In this document: positions 49,731-59,250 of the stretch, piece by piece
How the letters are laid out: every line of letters starts with the position of its first letter
Position numbering within the stretch: position 1 is the first letter of the stretch
From: Ceratothoa steindachneri
Taxonomy: Eukaryota; Arthropoda; Malacostraca; Isopoda; Cymothoidae
DNA length: 64,000 bases
Assembly: GCA_963969495.1 (NCBI GenBank)
Contig: OZ018324.1
Coordinates: 45,196,609-45,260,608 of the forward strand
Direction: 5' to 3'
Made by a program: the position numbers and the translations under genes
The notes under the pieces: model-generated
What the model saw: only the letters and a program-made list of their open reading frames with translations
Database searches by the model: none
What the model was told of the DNA's origin: nothing

Positions 49731-49927
49731 GGTAGCCATTGAGGCCATCACCAAAAAGAGGCAGTTTAGGTCCTACGGGAAATTGGTCTGCAGCATGTCG
49801 TACTACCTCAAATCCTGCCCCACAGGAGCGTGGTATGCCGGCCACTCGACTCATGGATTGAGCAACACTCGAAAGAGGAAATCAAAGAGGAAATCCAGCT
49901 TTGACACACCTGGGCCAAAGTAGTCTA

Positions 49928-50838
49928 CGAGGGGCGGTCAATAAGTTGTGCGATTCGGTAGGGCAAAACAGAGGAAGTGGGATGGCTGTTTATGGGTGTG
50001 TTAGGACAAGTCATGACAAGTCAGGAACTGCAGCCGCCCACTCTTGCCTCGTTTATTTAAGGAGCAGTAGCTGATCGCAGATCGTCAGTCACAAATTTTT
50101 CAACAATGGAGAACGTTGAGCACCGCGCACTGATAAAACTTTTGACCAAGGAAGGCAAGAATGCAAAAGAGATCCATGAAGGTATGGTTGCAGTTTACAC
50201 CGACACCACCCCTTCCTATGGAACCATTGCTCGCTGGAATAGGGAGTTCCGTCATGATCGTGTTTCCCTTGAAGTTGACCCCCACCCAGAACGCCCATCA
50301 GACGTGACCAACGACTACAATGTGGCCCGTGTGGAGAGGATAATCGTCGAAAATCGACGGGTAAAGGTCGAAGAAATCGAGCGATAACTTGGAATATCAC
50401 ATGGAAGTATTATCAACATCACCCACAACAATTTTGCCATGACCAAGGTCTCTGCCCGTTGGGTCCCTAGAAACCTCACGCACCATGATCGACTTCAACG
50501 TCCTTAAAGTCCAAAAGGCCAGAGTCGCACAAGCTGCCCTGCGCGAGTGCGGATTCGAGTAGCTCGACCATCCCCCTACAGTCCAAATCTGGCCCCTAGC
50601 GACTACTTTTTATTTTGCCAGCTCAAGGTTGCACTGCGTGGACGCTGATTTGAGGACGATGAAGATGTCCAGCTTGCCTCCAGGAGTGGATTGAACAGCA
50701 GTCGGGAATTCGAAGCCTCAGGGCCAAGTGGCGCAAGTGAATTGAAGTCGAGGGTAGTTAATTAAAAAATAATAAAACACTTTTCCTCATATCTCGTTTT
50801 CTTATATCCGAGTTGCAAAACTTATTGACCGCTCCTCG
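49928..50838 (+). mobile_element. mariner element, internally deleted, copy B
   Basis: A 911 bp element with terminal inverted repeats CGAGGGGCGGTCAATAAGTT on the left and, inward from the right, CGAGGAGCGGTCAATAAGTT. The left flank is TA (49926-49927); the right flank is CA, a probable mutation of the TA duplication. It is inserted inside a Jockey-type gag gene. It is almost the same length as copy A (915 bp), shares its deletion point, and lies in opposite orientation. Confidence 0.93.
50106..50760 (+). pseudogene. mariner transposase, deleted and frameshifted (copy B)
   Basis: The ATG at 50106 opens a 93-codon ORF: MENVEHRALIKLLTKEGKNA, KEIHEGMVAVYTDTTPSYGT, IARWNREFRH, then RVERIIVENRRVKVEEIER and a TAA (50384) where copy A has GAA (Glu). 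This is the paired helix-turn-helix DNA-binding domain. Beyond the stop, the frame continues through SARWVPRNLTHH and, at 50484-50495, jumps to KARVAQAALRECGFE, losing the central catalytic region. A TAG follows GFE. The HPPYSPDLAP motif has lost one base, exactly as in copy A, and is read HPPTVQIWPL. It could still encode a ~93 aa DNA-binding-only peptide. Confidence 0.9.
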
Positions 50839-51391
50839 CAAGTGTTCAAGTTTAAGAACAGGATGGACGATAGTGACTACACTCATGTTTTTAAAGTAGT
50901 CTTTGCAGAGACAACAAAGGCCCAAAAGGCATTAAACATGGCCTGCTCATGTTTAATGCTAAATTAAGTGGAGAACAAATTGAGAAACGAGAATTTACTC
51001 CAGTTACTGCTTCAGATGCTACAAAATGGAGCAGCACGCGACACAAGACTGTAAGGAGCCACAAGACACATGCGTCATATGCAGCGAAAAGGGCCACAAT
51101 TTGAGGACGTGTAAAAAACAGTTAGAAATGTGAGTCAACCCACATCCACTCTGCTTTGCGCTAGTTATTGCTCGAGTTTACCAAACTGCTTCAAAGTATC
51201 ATCTGTAAGCTCATAATAAATCGTGCTTTCTGAATATGCTGTGACTGGAACAATTTTCATAAAGAGATATCTTATCTCAAACAATTTTGTAAATTTAATT
51301 TATTCCCAGCATCATTTTACAATTGATTAAAAGTTTTCTAACTTAAATACACGTAATACCTCTCGTCCAATCTAATATATCAAAACAGGAA

Positions 51392-52240
51392 ATGTATCTC
51401 AAAATACCCTACATAGGTTCGCTGACCAACAAACTCATCTTACACTTACAACAATTATTATCTAAAGTTTATCCACAAATCAAATTCTACTGTATACAAA
51501 TTAATACTCTCTCTCCTAAAACCTACTTGTCTCATATGGAGAAGCTACCCTTGCTACTCAGGCCCTTACTTGCTTATTACTTTATGTGTGTGAATTGCAA
51601 AACTCGCTACGTAGGTAAAACTACGCTACAATTGAAGCTGAGGATTTGCAAACATTAGGGGCTTTCACACTACACAGACATACCGATTGCTAAACCGGAA
51701 TTCTCTGTAATAAGGCATCATTCAAATACCTGTAGCCCATTATTGTCTCCCTCAAATTTCAAAGTTTTGGGTTCGGCGATAAATCCGTAGATTTCAACAA
51801 TTTAGAATCGCTATTTATTCAAATGCTTAATCCAGAAATAAATTCGAGTCATTCGTCGACACCACTTTACATCTATTAATTTGAATATCTTAATTTTAGT
51901 TTGTTTAATAATTCATTTTTACCATTTATTTTATTTTTTTTTTATTTTTTTTCATTTTTTGTTTTATAATTTTGCAGTGTTTTTCTGTGTAAGTTCACAT
52001 TGTCCTCTCTCGGTAATTTTTGTATTGTTTTCTTGAAATTTTACTAAACTCTAAATTTATTCATTATTACATTGTCGCATTATTTTCTCTCAAGTTCAAC
52101 AACTTTAAACTAATTGTCAGTCATTAATATATATATATCTTTATGTATTCTAAGCTTGCTTGCTTTCATATTGTTTTACTCCATTATAGGCTGCAGATAA
52201 ACACAGCTAATGTTCGAAACGTTCCAAATTATATATGTTA
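51392..52240 (+). pseudogene. Penelope-like element 1: GIY-YIG endonuclease and 3' end
   Basis: The ORF 51392-51658 (88 codons) reads MYLKIPYIGSLTNKL, a Tyr-Pro tract, then RPLLAYYFMCVNCKTRYVGK and TTLQLKLRICKH. It carries the C-x2-C then Y-(I/V)-G signature and the Arg of the R-x2-x-H motif of the GIY-YIG endonuclease of Penelope-like retroelements. After the stop the same frame reads SHYTDIPIAKPEFSVIRHHS and FKVLGSAINP; a frame change then gives LESLFIQMLNPEINS, the usual C-terminal tail. Between 51880 and 52240 lies a T-rich untranslated end with TTCGAAACGTTCC at 52213-52225, a word typical of PLE ends. The RT part is missing. Confidence 0.85.
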
Positions 52241-52308
52241 CGAATACTGGTTCTGGCTTTAACCTACATAATAAAATCAAGGTTTACAAAGGATTTCCCA
52301 ATTTCTAC

Positions 52309-52312
<4 letters not shown>

Positions 52313-52348
<36 letters not shown>
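52313..52348. repeat. (AT)n microsatellite
   Basis: About 17 AT units after the PLE 3' end. Confidence 0.93.
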
Positions 52349-52351
<3 letters not shown>

Positions 52352-52486
52352 TATATGTACACAGAAATAATAGTATACCTCCTATCAAGGTGCAGTTGCA
52401 GAGCTACTGCCTGAAAGGAGGTATTCGAAGCAAAGACAAAGATGGAGACATAATGCTGGGTGTAAATGGCGCATCCTCCTGCCCGG

Positions 52487-53240
52487 CCTCATACCTTGGT
52501 GGTGGAGTAGCAAAACTATTATAGCCCAGGTGGGTGATCAGGGCTTAAGCGCCCAGCATGGTTTCCTGCAAAAAGATAGCTAACTAAAAACGGGAGGCGA
52601 CGAGCATCCGCAGTTCCTCCAAGGTCTCTCGGTGTCCGCGGCGATTCCATTGAAGGAATATGTCCTCCAGGGCTAGCTCGGAGTATATGCAAGTGCCCTT
52701 TTCGTAGAGAAGACCCTCACGTGAATGGACATACGCTTCTTGGTAGCAAAACTCCATGCGCTATTGGCAGGGTCATGCGTTGAAGGCGTTGTCACCATTG
52801 TTGACTTATCTGAGAGGTTGAGCTTGCCATGTAAGTCTTTTCCTCTTTCTGATTCGAAACTTTATTACGGCGGTAGGGTTTCAGAGGCTGCGATCCCTTC
52901 GTTGCAGGATCCACCGCCTTTGAGTCACCTAACCTAGCACTCGTTGTGGGCTTAGGAGCCAAAACGCCTTTAGTGCTCTCTTTTTTTCGGAAATCAGCTG
53001 TTGGAACTCTGGAAAATTGCCTCACTACCACCTCCAGAGTTGCCCCCTGCGAGTCGGTGGAAGCGTGCGACCATTTTGCCTTACAGGAAACGATCTTACT
53101 GGGTGAAGTGGGTGGGAATTCTGGTTTTAGGCGGGGGTGGGGGTGAACCCTTTGTGCCGCCAGCTTTACCGAGTGAGCGCCCAAGGTAAGTAGAACCCAC
53201 AGAAGTTTGCCGAATGAACCCGGAAATGACCGTGTTCGTA
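52487..53240 (-). pseudogene. LINE-A fragment 3: ORF1 end and start of endonuclease
   Basis: Same structure and orientation as 19965-20785. The ORF 52792-53184 (130 codons, minus) is a Ser/Thr/Lys-rich, low-structure gag-like tract ending KEEKTYMASSTSQISQQW. After frame breaks, ALEDIFLQWNRRGHRETLEE (52610-52690) gives the ILQWN-RG start of an APE-type endonuclease. Next comes FLQETML (about 52560), where the Glu corresponds to the catalytic QET. The fragment ends at PPPRYEAGQ-like sequence. The rest of ORF2 is absent. Confidence 0.7.
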
Positions 53241-53249
53241 TGCATGGAG

Positions 53250-54150
53250 AGGTTTTCCTCTTGTTTACTTCCGATATATAGACGATATTATGTGTTTGTG
53301 GACCAGCTTTTGAGGATGTTAATGTTTTTCGTACTGAACTTTATTCTCCGTTTCCCCCTGTTAAATTTACCCCTGAACTCGAACAAAATGGTGTCCGTTC
53401 GTTCTTAGGATTCCATCCGGATTTAAAGTTCCGTCATCGTAATCATAAGAACGCCGGTTCTTATATTCATTTTTACTCAGGTCATAATAATGAAGTTAAA
53501 CGTTCTGTATTTATTTCAATGTGTCTTCGTGGGTTGAGGGTAGCCAGCCCAGAATTCTTAGATCTTGAGATTTCTACGATTTTTGAAATAGGGAACAATC
53601 TTTGCTACCCTCAAAATCTCTTTCAGGATGCCTAGATTTAGCAAAAAAATTGTTTTAGAGAACTTAAACCTTTCCCGCATACAATTTTAAGAACTTCCTT
53701 ATATTACTGTTTTCTGAGTTCTTTTCCTTTTTTCCCAGCCTCTTGAATAGGTTAAATATTCTGTCATATTCAAGTATCAGTCTACCATGTACAAAAGGTT
53801 TATTCATAATAACAACAATAGCATAGGGCGGGGGGTATTCTTTCGATTGTTCAGTTTGCCCTAAGCAATAGTTTTGGCAAAGGAACCAAATATTAGGAGG
53901 GGGTAAAGCAGTGGTGCTTTCTTTGTACATTTATCTGAAAACAGTCACCCTATTAATTGGAGTTCGGCTAAATTTATTTACAAATCTATTAACTTTGTTC
54001 AAAGAAATATTGTCGAATGCTCATTCATTAATTCCTTGCCTAATTATGATATATTCCCCGGTCTCTTTAAACTGGACCGTGTAATATTAAAAGGCTTATT
54101 TATAAGGAAATTGTCCATTTTAAATCATAGCCCTTTGATTTATTAATTTA
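53250..54150 (+). pseudogene. Penelope-like element 2: RT end and GIY-YIG endonuclease
   Basis: Plus-strand reading: LVYFRYIDDIMCLWTSF (53262-53315), with the YIDD catalytic box of a PLE reverse transcriptase; then, one frame over, FEDVNVFRTELYSPFPPVKF, a hydrophilic tract, GSYIHFYSGHNNEVKRSVFI and LRGLRVASPEFLDLEI with LCYPQNLFQDA to a stop at 53634. After a degenerate linker (53640-53780), FDCSVCPKQ (about 53840) recalls the C-x2-C of the GIY-YIG domain, with YxG lost. LSENSHPINWSSAKFIYKSI, VECSFINSLPNYDIFPG and LFKLD (53930-54090) form the typical end of a PLE endonuclease region. Frameshifts and a missing thumb segment after YIDD make it dead. Confidence 0.83.
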
Positions 54151-54456
54151 GCTATGTTCTCGTTTTATTTTTATTGATTCAAAATTGAGTGTGTATGTAT
54201 TTAGTTTTGTGACCTAAATATCTACATTCTTTGCTCTCATTTAGAATTTCAGGAAGTAGACCTAATCTATTTGGTTTTATTCTTCATACCCGGTATCTAA
54301 ACCCGTCTTTGATAATATTTTTATTTCTGTGTCCTTTCGTTGTACATGGGCGGGGCATAACTCTGTTGATTCTAATATATATACCACTTTTGTAAAATTA
54401 TTCGTTATTTCTTGAGAATAAACTGAACAAGTTCGAAAGTACTTGGAATTTTCCAT

Positions 54457-54735
54457 TCATTTTCCTGCAGGATTTTTTTTATTTATTGCTATACTAACGC
54501 GCTGCTTTGTGAGTTTGTCATATATATATGAAAAGAACTCAGAAAAAGTAAAACATGAAGTTCTTAAAATTGTATGCGGGAACGATTTCATTTCTCTAAA
54601 ACGATTTTTTTGCGAAATCTCGGCATCATGAAAGAAATTTTGAGGGTAGCAAAGAAGAAAGCTTCTGTAATTAGAAATCATGTTATACAATGCAAGACAG
54701 AATGTTCCATAGATAACTTCGAAATAATTGGTCAT
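54457..54735 (-). pseudogene. Penelope-like element 3: inverted RT fragment
   Basis: A 92-codon minus-strand ORF contains LCYPQNFFHDAEISQKNRFR, followed by SFPHTILRTSCFTFSEFFSY. DNA at 54505-54655 is the reverse complement, with mismatches, of 53600-53740 in PLE 2 (shared words CCCGCATACAATTTTAAGAA and TCTGAGTTCTTTTC). So a second PLE copy, of which only this part remains, lies head to head within the PLE 2 region. This copy keeps the frame that PLE 2 has lost. Confidence 0.75.
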
Positions 54736-54965
54736 AATTAGAATGAATATAGTCTGAGAATTTTAGAATCCCTACTAATACGTACAAATCTCCTACACTC
54801 AACATAGATAATAACGTTGTTTCCTTTTTTATTACTTAATTTTAATTACCTCATTCAACAACCAACCAACCTTCTCTTATTTAACAACCAACCAATCAAA
54901 TTCCTACCCTTCTTAAGGGCCACTTCCTTTATAATTTCTTCACTTTGTGATTTCTCCTGAACTTC

Positions 54966-55209
54966 ATCGGTAAGCAATATTATACCGTAATCTTTTAATT
55001 TTGTGTTTTTGCTTCTTTTTTGTTCGTGTCAATAGTGATTACATTAGATTGATAATTTGATTCTCCTGCCTTTTAAATTTGTAAGTTATCGGTAAGCAAT
55101 ATTATACTGTAATTATTTACTTTTGTTTTTTGTTTTATTTGTTTTTTTCGTGTCAATAGTTTTATATTAGATTAATAATTTGATTCTCTTGCCTTTTAAA
55201 TTCCTGAGG
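54966..55209 (+). repeat. tandem duplication, 122 bp unit, in PLE 3' region
   Basis: ATCGGTAAGCAATATTATAC starts at 54966 and 55088. Both units continue through a T-rich tract, CGTGTCAATAGT, TTAGATTRATAATTTGATTC and TTGCCTTTTAAATT-like sequence. Identity is high. PLE ends often contain such internal repeats. Confidence 0.88.
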
Positions 55210-55289
55210 TATTTTCTAAATTTTGATTTACCTACATAGTCTTAACCTAATTATTTTTAATATTCTTTAACTGTATTAGATTAATTTAT

Positions 55290-55330
55290 GTTTTAGAAGC
55301 TGAAGATCGGTGATACGCCCGAAACGTTGT
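55290..55330 (+). ncRNA. hammerhead-ribozyme-like motif at PLE 3' end
   Basis: CTGAAGA (55300-55306, fitting the CUGANGA core), a short possible stem TCGG/CCGA, and GAAAC (55321-55325) follow in the order of a hammerhead core. PLEs are known to carry minimal hammerhead motifs. Helices I and III cannot be drawn convincingly, so self-cleavage is unlikely in this copy. PLE 1 has the related CTGCAGA (52191-52197) and GAAA (52216-52219), with the core Adenine changed to C. Confidence 0.35.
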
Positions 55331-55348
55331 TAAATAAATAAAGCATAT

Positions 55349-56648
55349 TGTGATAGAATTGCCTAAGGCGGCCGCGCCTCGATTCTATGACATATTGAAA
55401 CTCATGCTTCCCACGTACATCCTGCGAGAGAGAGAAGAATGGCGTTCTTATCGCCCACCATTCCCGAGTATTATCTTCCTCCGCTTCAAGTGTAATCAAG
55501 GAGGTTCAATCCCCTGTTTGCCTCCAGGAAACGATCTAGCCAGATTGAAAGATTGAATTAGGCTTAAGGGAAGATAAGATTATTCCAAGCGCTACCGGGA
55601 CATTCCATGGAAGTCCCCCATTGTCCCGTACCCCGAGGGGCTGGCTTCGTCTATTTATGCGATAGAATTTTGCGTTTGAAGCAGATCCCGATTATCTTCA
55701 CGAGGCATCACGCCGATCCGGTCTCCCTTGTGCACCTAGGAACTCTACCCCAAGAACCCCCTTATTGTCCAGAAGAGGACAATATCCTTGAGGGCCAAGG
55801 TTCGTGCCCCTCAATACGCCAAGTCAACACGGCCGCCCTGTTGTTGAAAAAGAGAAAAACTTTAGAACACTCATTGTTCTTCGAGCCCGTTTGACAAGAA
55901 ACGGTTCTCGTCCCCATGATATGACGGCAGTGCTAATTTAATTCCCTCTCTTTTAACGTTCTTCAAGAGAACGTTTGGTTACAACAATAACCTCAATTTT
56001 TCATCCGGAACATCTCCGATATCCTGTCTCAAGGATTGCTCGTACCTCCGAGCCCCACTTTGCTCACTCCTCGAAGTCAGTCCTTTCTCCTAGTTAAGGA
56101 CAAACCCCTAAAAACCCCTCCTCCTGGGAAAGAAATCACCAGTCGGACCGAAGCCATTCCTTCAAATCACCTTCCTCTGCACGACGACCTTATAAATACA
56201 TAAGCTACGAATTGCATTTGACTATTAAGCTTTGTGCCAACGTAACTCCGTGCTTTAACACGGATCTAGCCGGTCTTTTCCCTTCTTGTTTGTTTTGTCA
56301 TTTAAATCCATCCAAATCTTAAACCTCCGCTTAGTCAAATTTATCCCATGACCTTTTTCATTTCATGTGTATCTCCCATTTTAATCCCCAGTCATGTTAA
56401 TATTTTCCATGTATTGTTTTGTTAGATTAATTAATAAAATTCTGTTTTATTAATGTTTGCAATATTATTTATCCTTGGGCTCCGTTCCATTTCTTAAGTA
56501 TATTGAAGATAAATGAGCCCTCTCCAGGTCTATTTATTAACGTATAGTCATTCTCAGCCATCTGATTTTCCCCACACTCGAATATAGAATAATCCCCACA
56601 AAGAATAGATATATAGTATATCGTCGGGAGCCTATTCTAAGAAACACA
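55349..56648 (+). repeat. 5' LTR
   Basis: About 1.3 kb, matching 61162-62451 along its whole length with scattered substitutions and small indels. It contains a TATA box (56191-56198) and AATAAA (56433-56438) about 240 bp apart, which would delimit the R region. No clear tRNA primer-binding complement starts directly after it. Confidence 0.92.
56191..56198 (+). promoter_or_regulatory. TATAAATA box of the 5' LTR
   Basis: TATAAATA is conserved at the corresponding place of the 3' LTR (61994-62001). It probably serves as the LTR promoter, with the polyadenylation signal AATAAA downstream at 56433. Confidence 0.5.
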
Positions 56649-56649
56649 A

Positions 56650-57430
56650 TCAGTGAGTGCACCTTCAGAAGCCCCGTCCAATTCCCCACTTAAGCTCCCC
56701 AATGTCAGTGATGGAGAGGATTTCGGAGCATTTTTATCGCACTTCGAAAAGATCCTTGAAATCAACAACCTGGACTTGGAGGCCCAGGGTTTAGTGAGGT
56801 TACTGCCACTCTGAAAATCCAAATTGCGCGACATCTTAATTTCCCTACCATCGGAGGGTACAATTGACTACAGCTCATTAAAAGCTGAGTTTTTGGCCGC
56901 TCATAATATGACTCCCGGTTTCTACAGACAGGAATTTCGAGGAGGTCGTATTAAACTCAGGCAGACGTTCATTCATTTCGGATATATTCTTCAGAGGAAT
57001 TTTAAATTCTGGATAGAATCCTCAAAGGTTGCTCCTGACTACGAGTCTTTAACAGACTTCGTGTTGCGGGATCAATTTTTGGCCTCTCTCCCGCCAGAGA
57101 TCCGCGCGTTCGTCAAGGATCATCGGTACCAGTCCTTTAAAGAATTTACCGAAGAAGCGGAGGTCTATGCTGCCAGCCATAATTTGTACCCCAAAGAGAA
57201 TAAAAATTTTCCTCAATCCCCCTGCCAGAAAAGAAGGAAGGATTTGCGCCCCTTAACAGGAAAGCCAACGAAGTTTCCAGGCCCGTAAAACGAAAAATCT
57301 TCTTCCTCTCAAACCAACAACGGGACATCAAACCTCCCATTAAGATTCTCCACCATCACTCTTCCCGAAGCGACCGATCATATGTTTCACCTGTGGTGTA
57401 GAAAACCACATGAGCTGGAATTTTCCCCAA
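56650..57430 (+). pseudogene. gag of the Gmr1-like element
   Basis: The reading frame opens right after the LTR (QSVSAPSEAPSN), runs through FGAFLSHFEKILEINNLDLE and meets a TGA near 56813. It then continues LRDILISLPSEGTIDYSSLK, AEFLAAHNMTPGFYRQEF and FLASLPPEIRAFVKDHRYQS to a stop at 57288. This is the helical capsid-type domain of Ty3/gypsy gag. One frame over, RPIICFTCGVENHMSWNFPQ (57372-57430) is a CX2CX4HX4C zinc knuckle whose last Cys is Phe. Nucleic-acid binding would be impaired. No separate start codon is evident; ATG may lie in lost sequence. Confidence 0.85.
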
Positions 57431-57559
57431 AATTCTAGGCTTAAAAACGGACCAACCCATCAAGTACACCAGATCAAGGCCACACTGGCTTCCCCGGTGT
57501 TGCAGACCCAAGGATCAACTTCTCCCCCTCCGTCAAAGCACTATGTAAATTTATTTTTT

Positions 57560-58030
57560 ATAAAAGTTCCCCGGGAACTTTAAAAGTGAGGAGGCCATCA
57601 TGAACGGCTGCGAGTATCTACCTTCGTCAGGGACACCGGGTGCACTTGTTACATCGTGTCCGACGAGCTCCTGCCCCCAGTCGACCCTAACCACGAAAAA
57701 TTTGCGGTAGTACATGACTACCTTAGGTGGGCGAACCGATTCCCCGTAACTAAATGTTACCTGCAGTGTCAGTATTTTAATGGCTGGGCTGAAATCATTT
57801 CAGCACCTAGAAAGTTTTGTTTAGTACTTATAGGGCAGAGCCCTCAATTAAGCTCCGACCCTGTGTCCCAGGGCCGCCCTTATTCGAGCCAAGCGAAAAA
57901 TGAATCACAGGAGCCCGTCCCACTCAGAACCCAAATACCGTCCGAATTCTCGAAGAACCTTAACCAGGATTTTAGGTCCGCACAAAAGGAGTGTGAGACA
58001 AGGAGCCTGTTCGTGGACCCAAAATGATAA
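57560..58030 (+). pseudogene. aspartic protease region of the Gmr1-like element
   Basis: VSTFVRDTGCTCYIVSDELL (from about 57613) contains DTG, codons starting 57632, the catalytic motif of retropepsins, followed by the usual S-x-(F/Y)-(I/V) tract. The 123-codon ORF 57656-58027 continues with VVHDYLRWANRFPVTKCYLQ and a Pro/Ser-rich linker to the integrase. In an intact polyprotein this enzyme would cut Gag and Pol. Frame breaks upstream and a stop at 58025 make it non-functional. Confidence 0.7.
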
Positions 58031-59250
58031 GGTATCTGGAGCAAGGTGGTCTACTCTACCGATCCGCCGAAGACAGTAATAACGCCGTTACAATCGCCTT
58101 TACCTTCTACGACCACATGTACCTATAGTGCTAAAAATAGCTCATGACACCATCATTTTCGGTCACTTTAGTCATACCAAAATGGGCGTGCGTATCTTTA
58201 AATATTTTAACTGGCCGGGTGCTACAGGTGACATTTCAAATCATTGTCAATAATGCGATGTGTGTCAAAAGACGTTCGCTAAGGGGCGGGTCAAACCTGC
58301 TTCCTTACAAAGGGGACCAGTCATCAATGAACCCTTCTCCAGAGTGGCCATCGACCTGGTTGGCCCTATCCGCCCCCCCCCTTTGAGCGAAAGGCACCGC
58401 TACATTTTTACTTTGGTTGATTTTGCTACCCGTTTACCCGAGGCAGTCTCCCTCCACCGAATAGATAGTATTTCTTGCGCCGAGGCCCTCTTTCCATCTT
58501 TTCAAGGGTAGGCGTCCCCAAGGAAATACTCTCTGACAGAGGACGGCAATTTACCTCCGAGTTGATGGAGTATGTAGGGAAACTGCTTATGGTAAAGCCC
58601 CTTTTTACCACCCCCTTCCGGCCACAGATAAACGGAATGTGTGAAAAATTAAACGGAAATCTAAAATCAATTATTAAGAAGATTTGTACCGAGCAGCCCC
58701 GCGAATGGCACCGATATCTCCCGGTCGCCCTATTCGCCTATCGAGAAATTCCTCGTCGCGCATTAGGCTTCGCACCATTCGAGCTCTTTTATGGAAATAA
58801 TGTACGCGGACCATTCTGTATTTTAAAGGAGTTGCTACCTAAGCCCCAATTGGACCAAGAACTACAGTCATCGTACGCCTATGTCTTAGATCTACGCTAG
58901 AGGCTCGAGAAATGCGCGAACATCGCCTATGAAAATGCCGACGTCAATTTGGACAAATATAAAACCTATTTTGATGTCAGGTCGGAAGATAGGAAATTTA
59001 AGCCCCGTGATGAGGTACTCCTGCTCCATCCCAGCGCGAGTAATACATTAACGAGCCAATGGAAAGGTCCGTACTCGCTCTGCAAGGTACGAGGACCGGT
59101 AGATTACCTCATTGGTACCCCAGCAAGCGATAAACTCTACCACGTTAACTTATTAAATAAATACCACCGACGCGCCCATGGAGATACGTTCGTAGAACTG
59201 GACAAAAAATCGGCGCTTGAAGAAAATTACCCCGCGGAGTCCCTTAATGT
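58030..59250 (+). pseudogene. integrase of the Gmr1-like element
   Basis: N-terminal zinc domain: HDTIIFGHFSHTKMGVRIFK, then FNWPGATGDISNHCQ, a TAA, and CDVCQK (58142-58272). Catalytic core: FSRVAIDLVGPI gives the first Asp; after a one-base frameshift near 58500, LSDRGRQFTSELMEYVGKLL to PQINGMCEKLNG gives the second Asp and the Glu, with exactly 35 residues between them (D,D35E). C-terminal module: LTSQWKGPYSLCKVRGPVDY and LYHVNLLNKYHRRA (59050-59170), a GPY/F-type domain found in Ty3/gypsy integrases and not in copia. All three catalytic residues survive. Stops at 58257 and 58898 and the frameshift inactivate it. Confidence 0.92.

Larger units (their letters stand above)
49735..51131 (+). 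pseudogene. Jockey-like LINE ORF1 (gag), split by mariner copy B
   Basis: Left part (49750-49926): VLREIGLQHVVLPQILPHRS, then PLDSWIEQHSKEEIKEEIQL and HTWAKVV. Right part, beyond the mariner (50839-51131): VFKFKNRMDDSDYTHVFKVV, then FAETTKAQKALNMA; a frame change; NAKLSGEQIEKREFTPV; and FRCYKMEQHATQDC with TCVICSEKGHNLRTCKK, two CCHC-like zinc knuckles, ending at a stop at 51131. The HTWAK basic tract is continuous across the insertion. This is the nucleic-acid-binding gag of a Jockey-type LINE. It lies head to head with the LINE ORF2 on the minus strand at 48.1-49.73 kb. Confidence 0.8.

Noticed and set aside
50089..50400. 103-codon minus ORF (also 14794-15117 plus)
   Set aside because: Antisense shadows of the mariner transposase N-terminal region.
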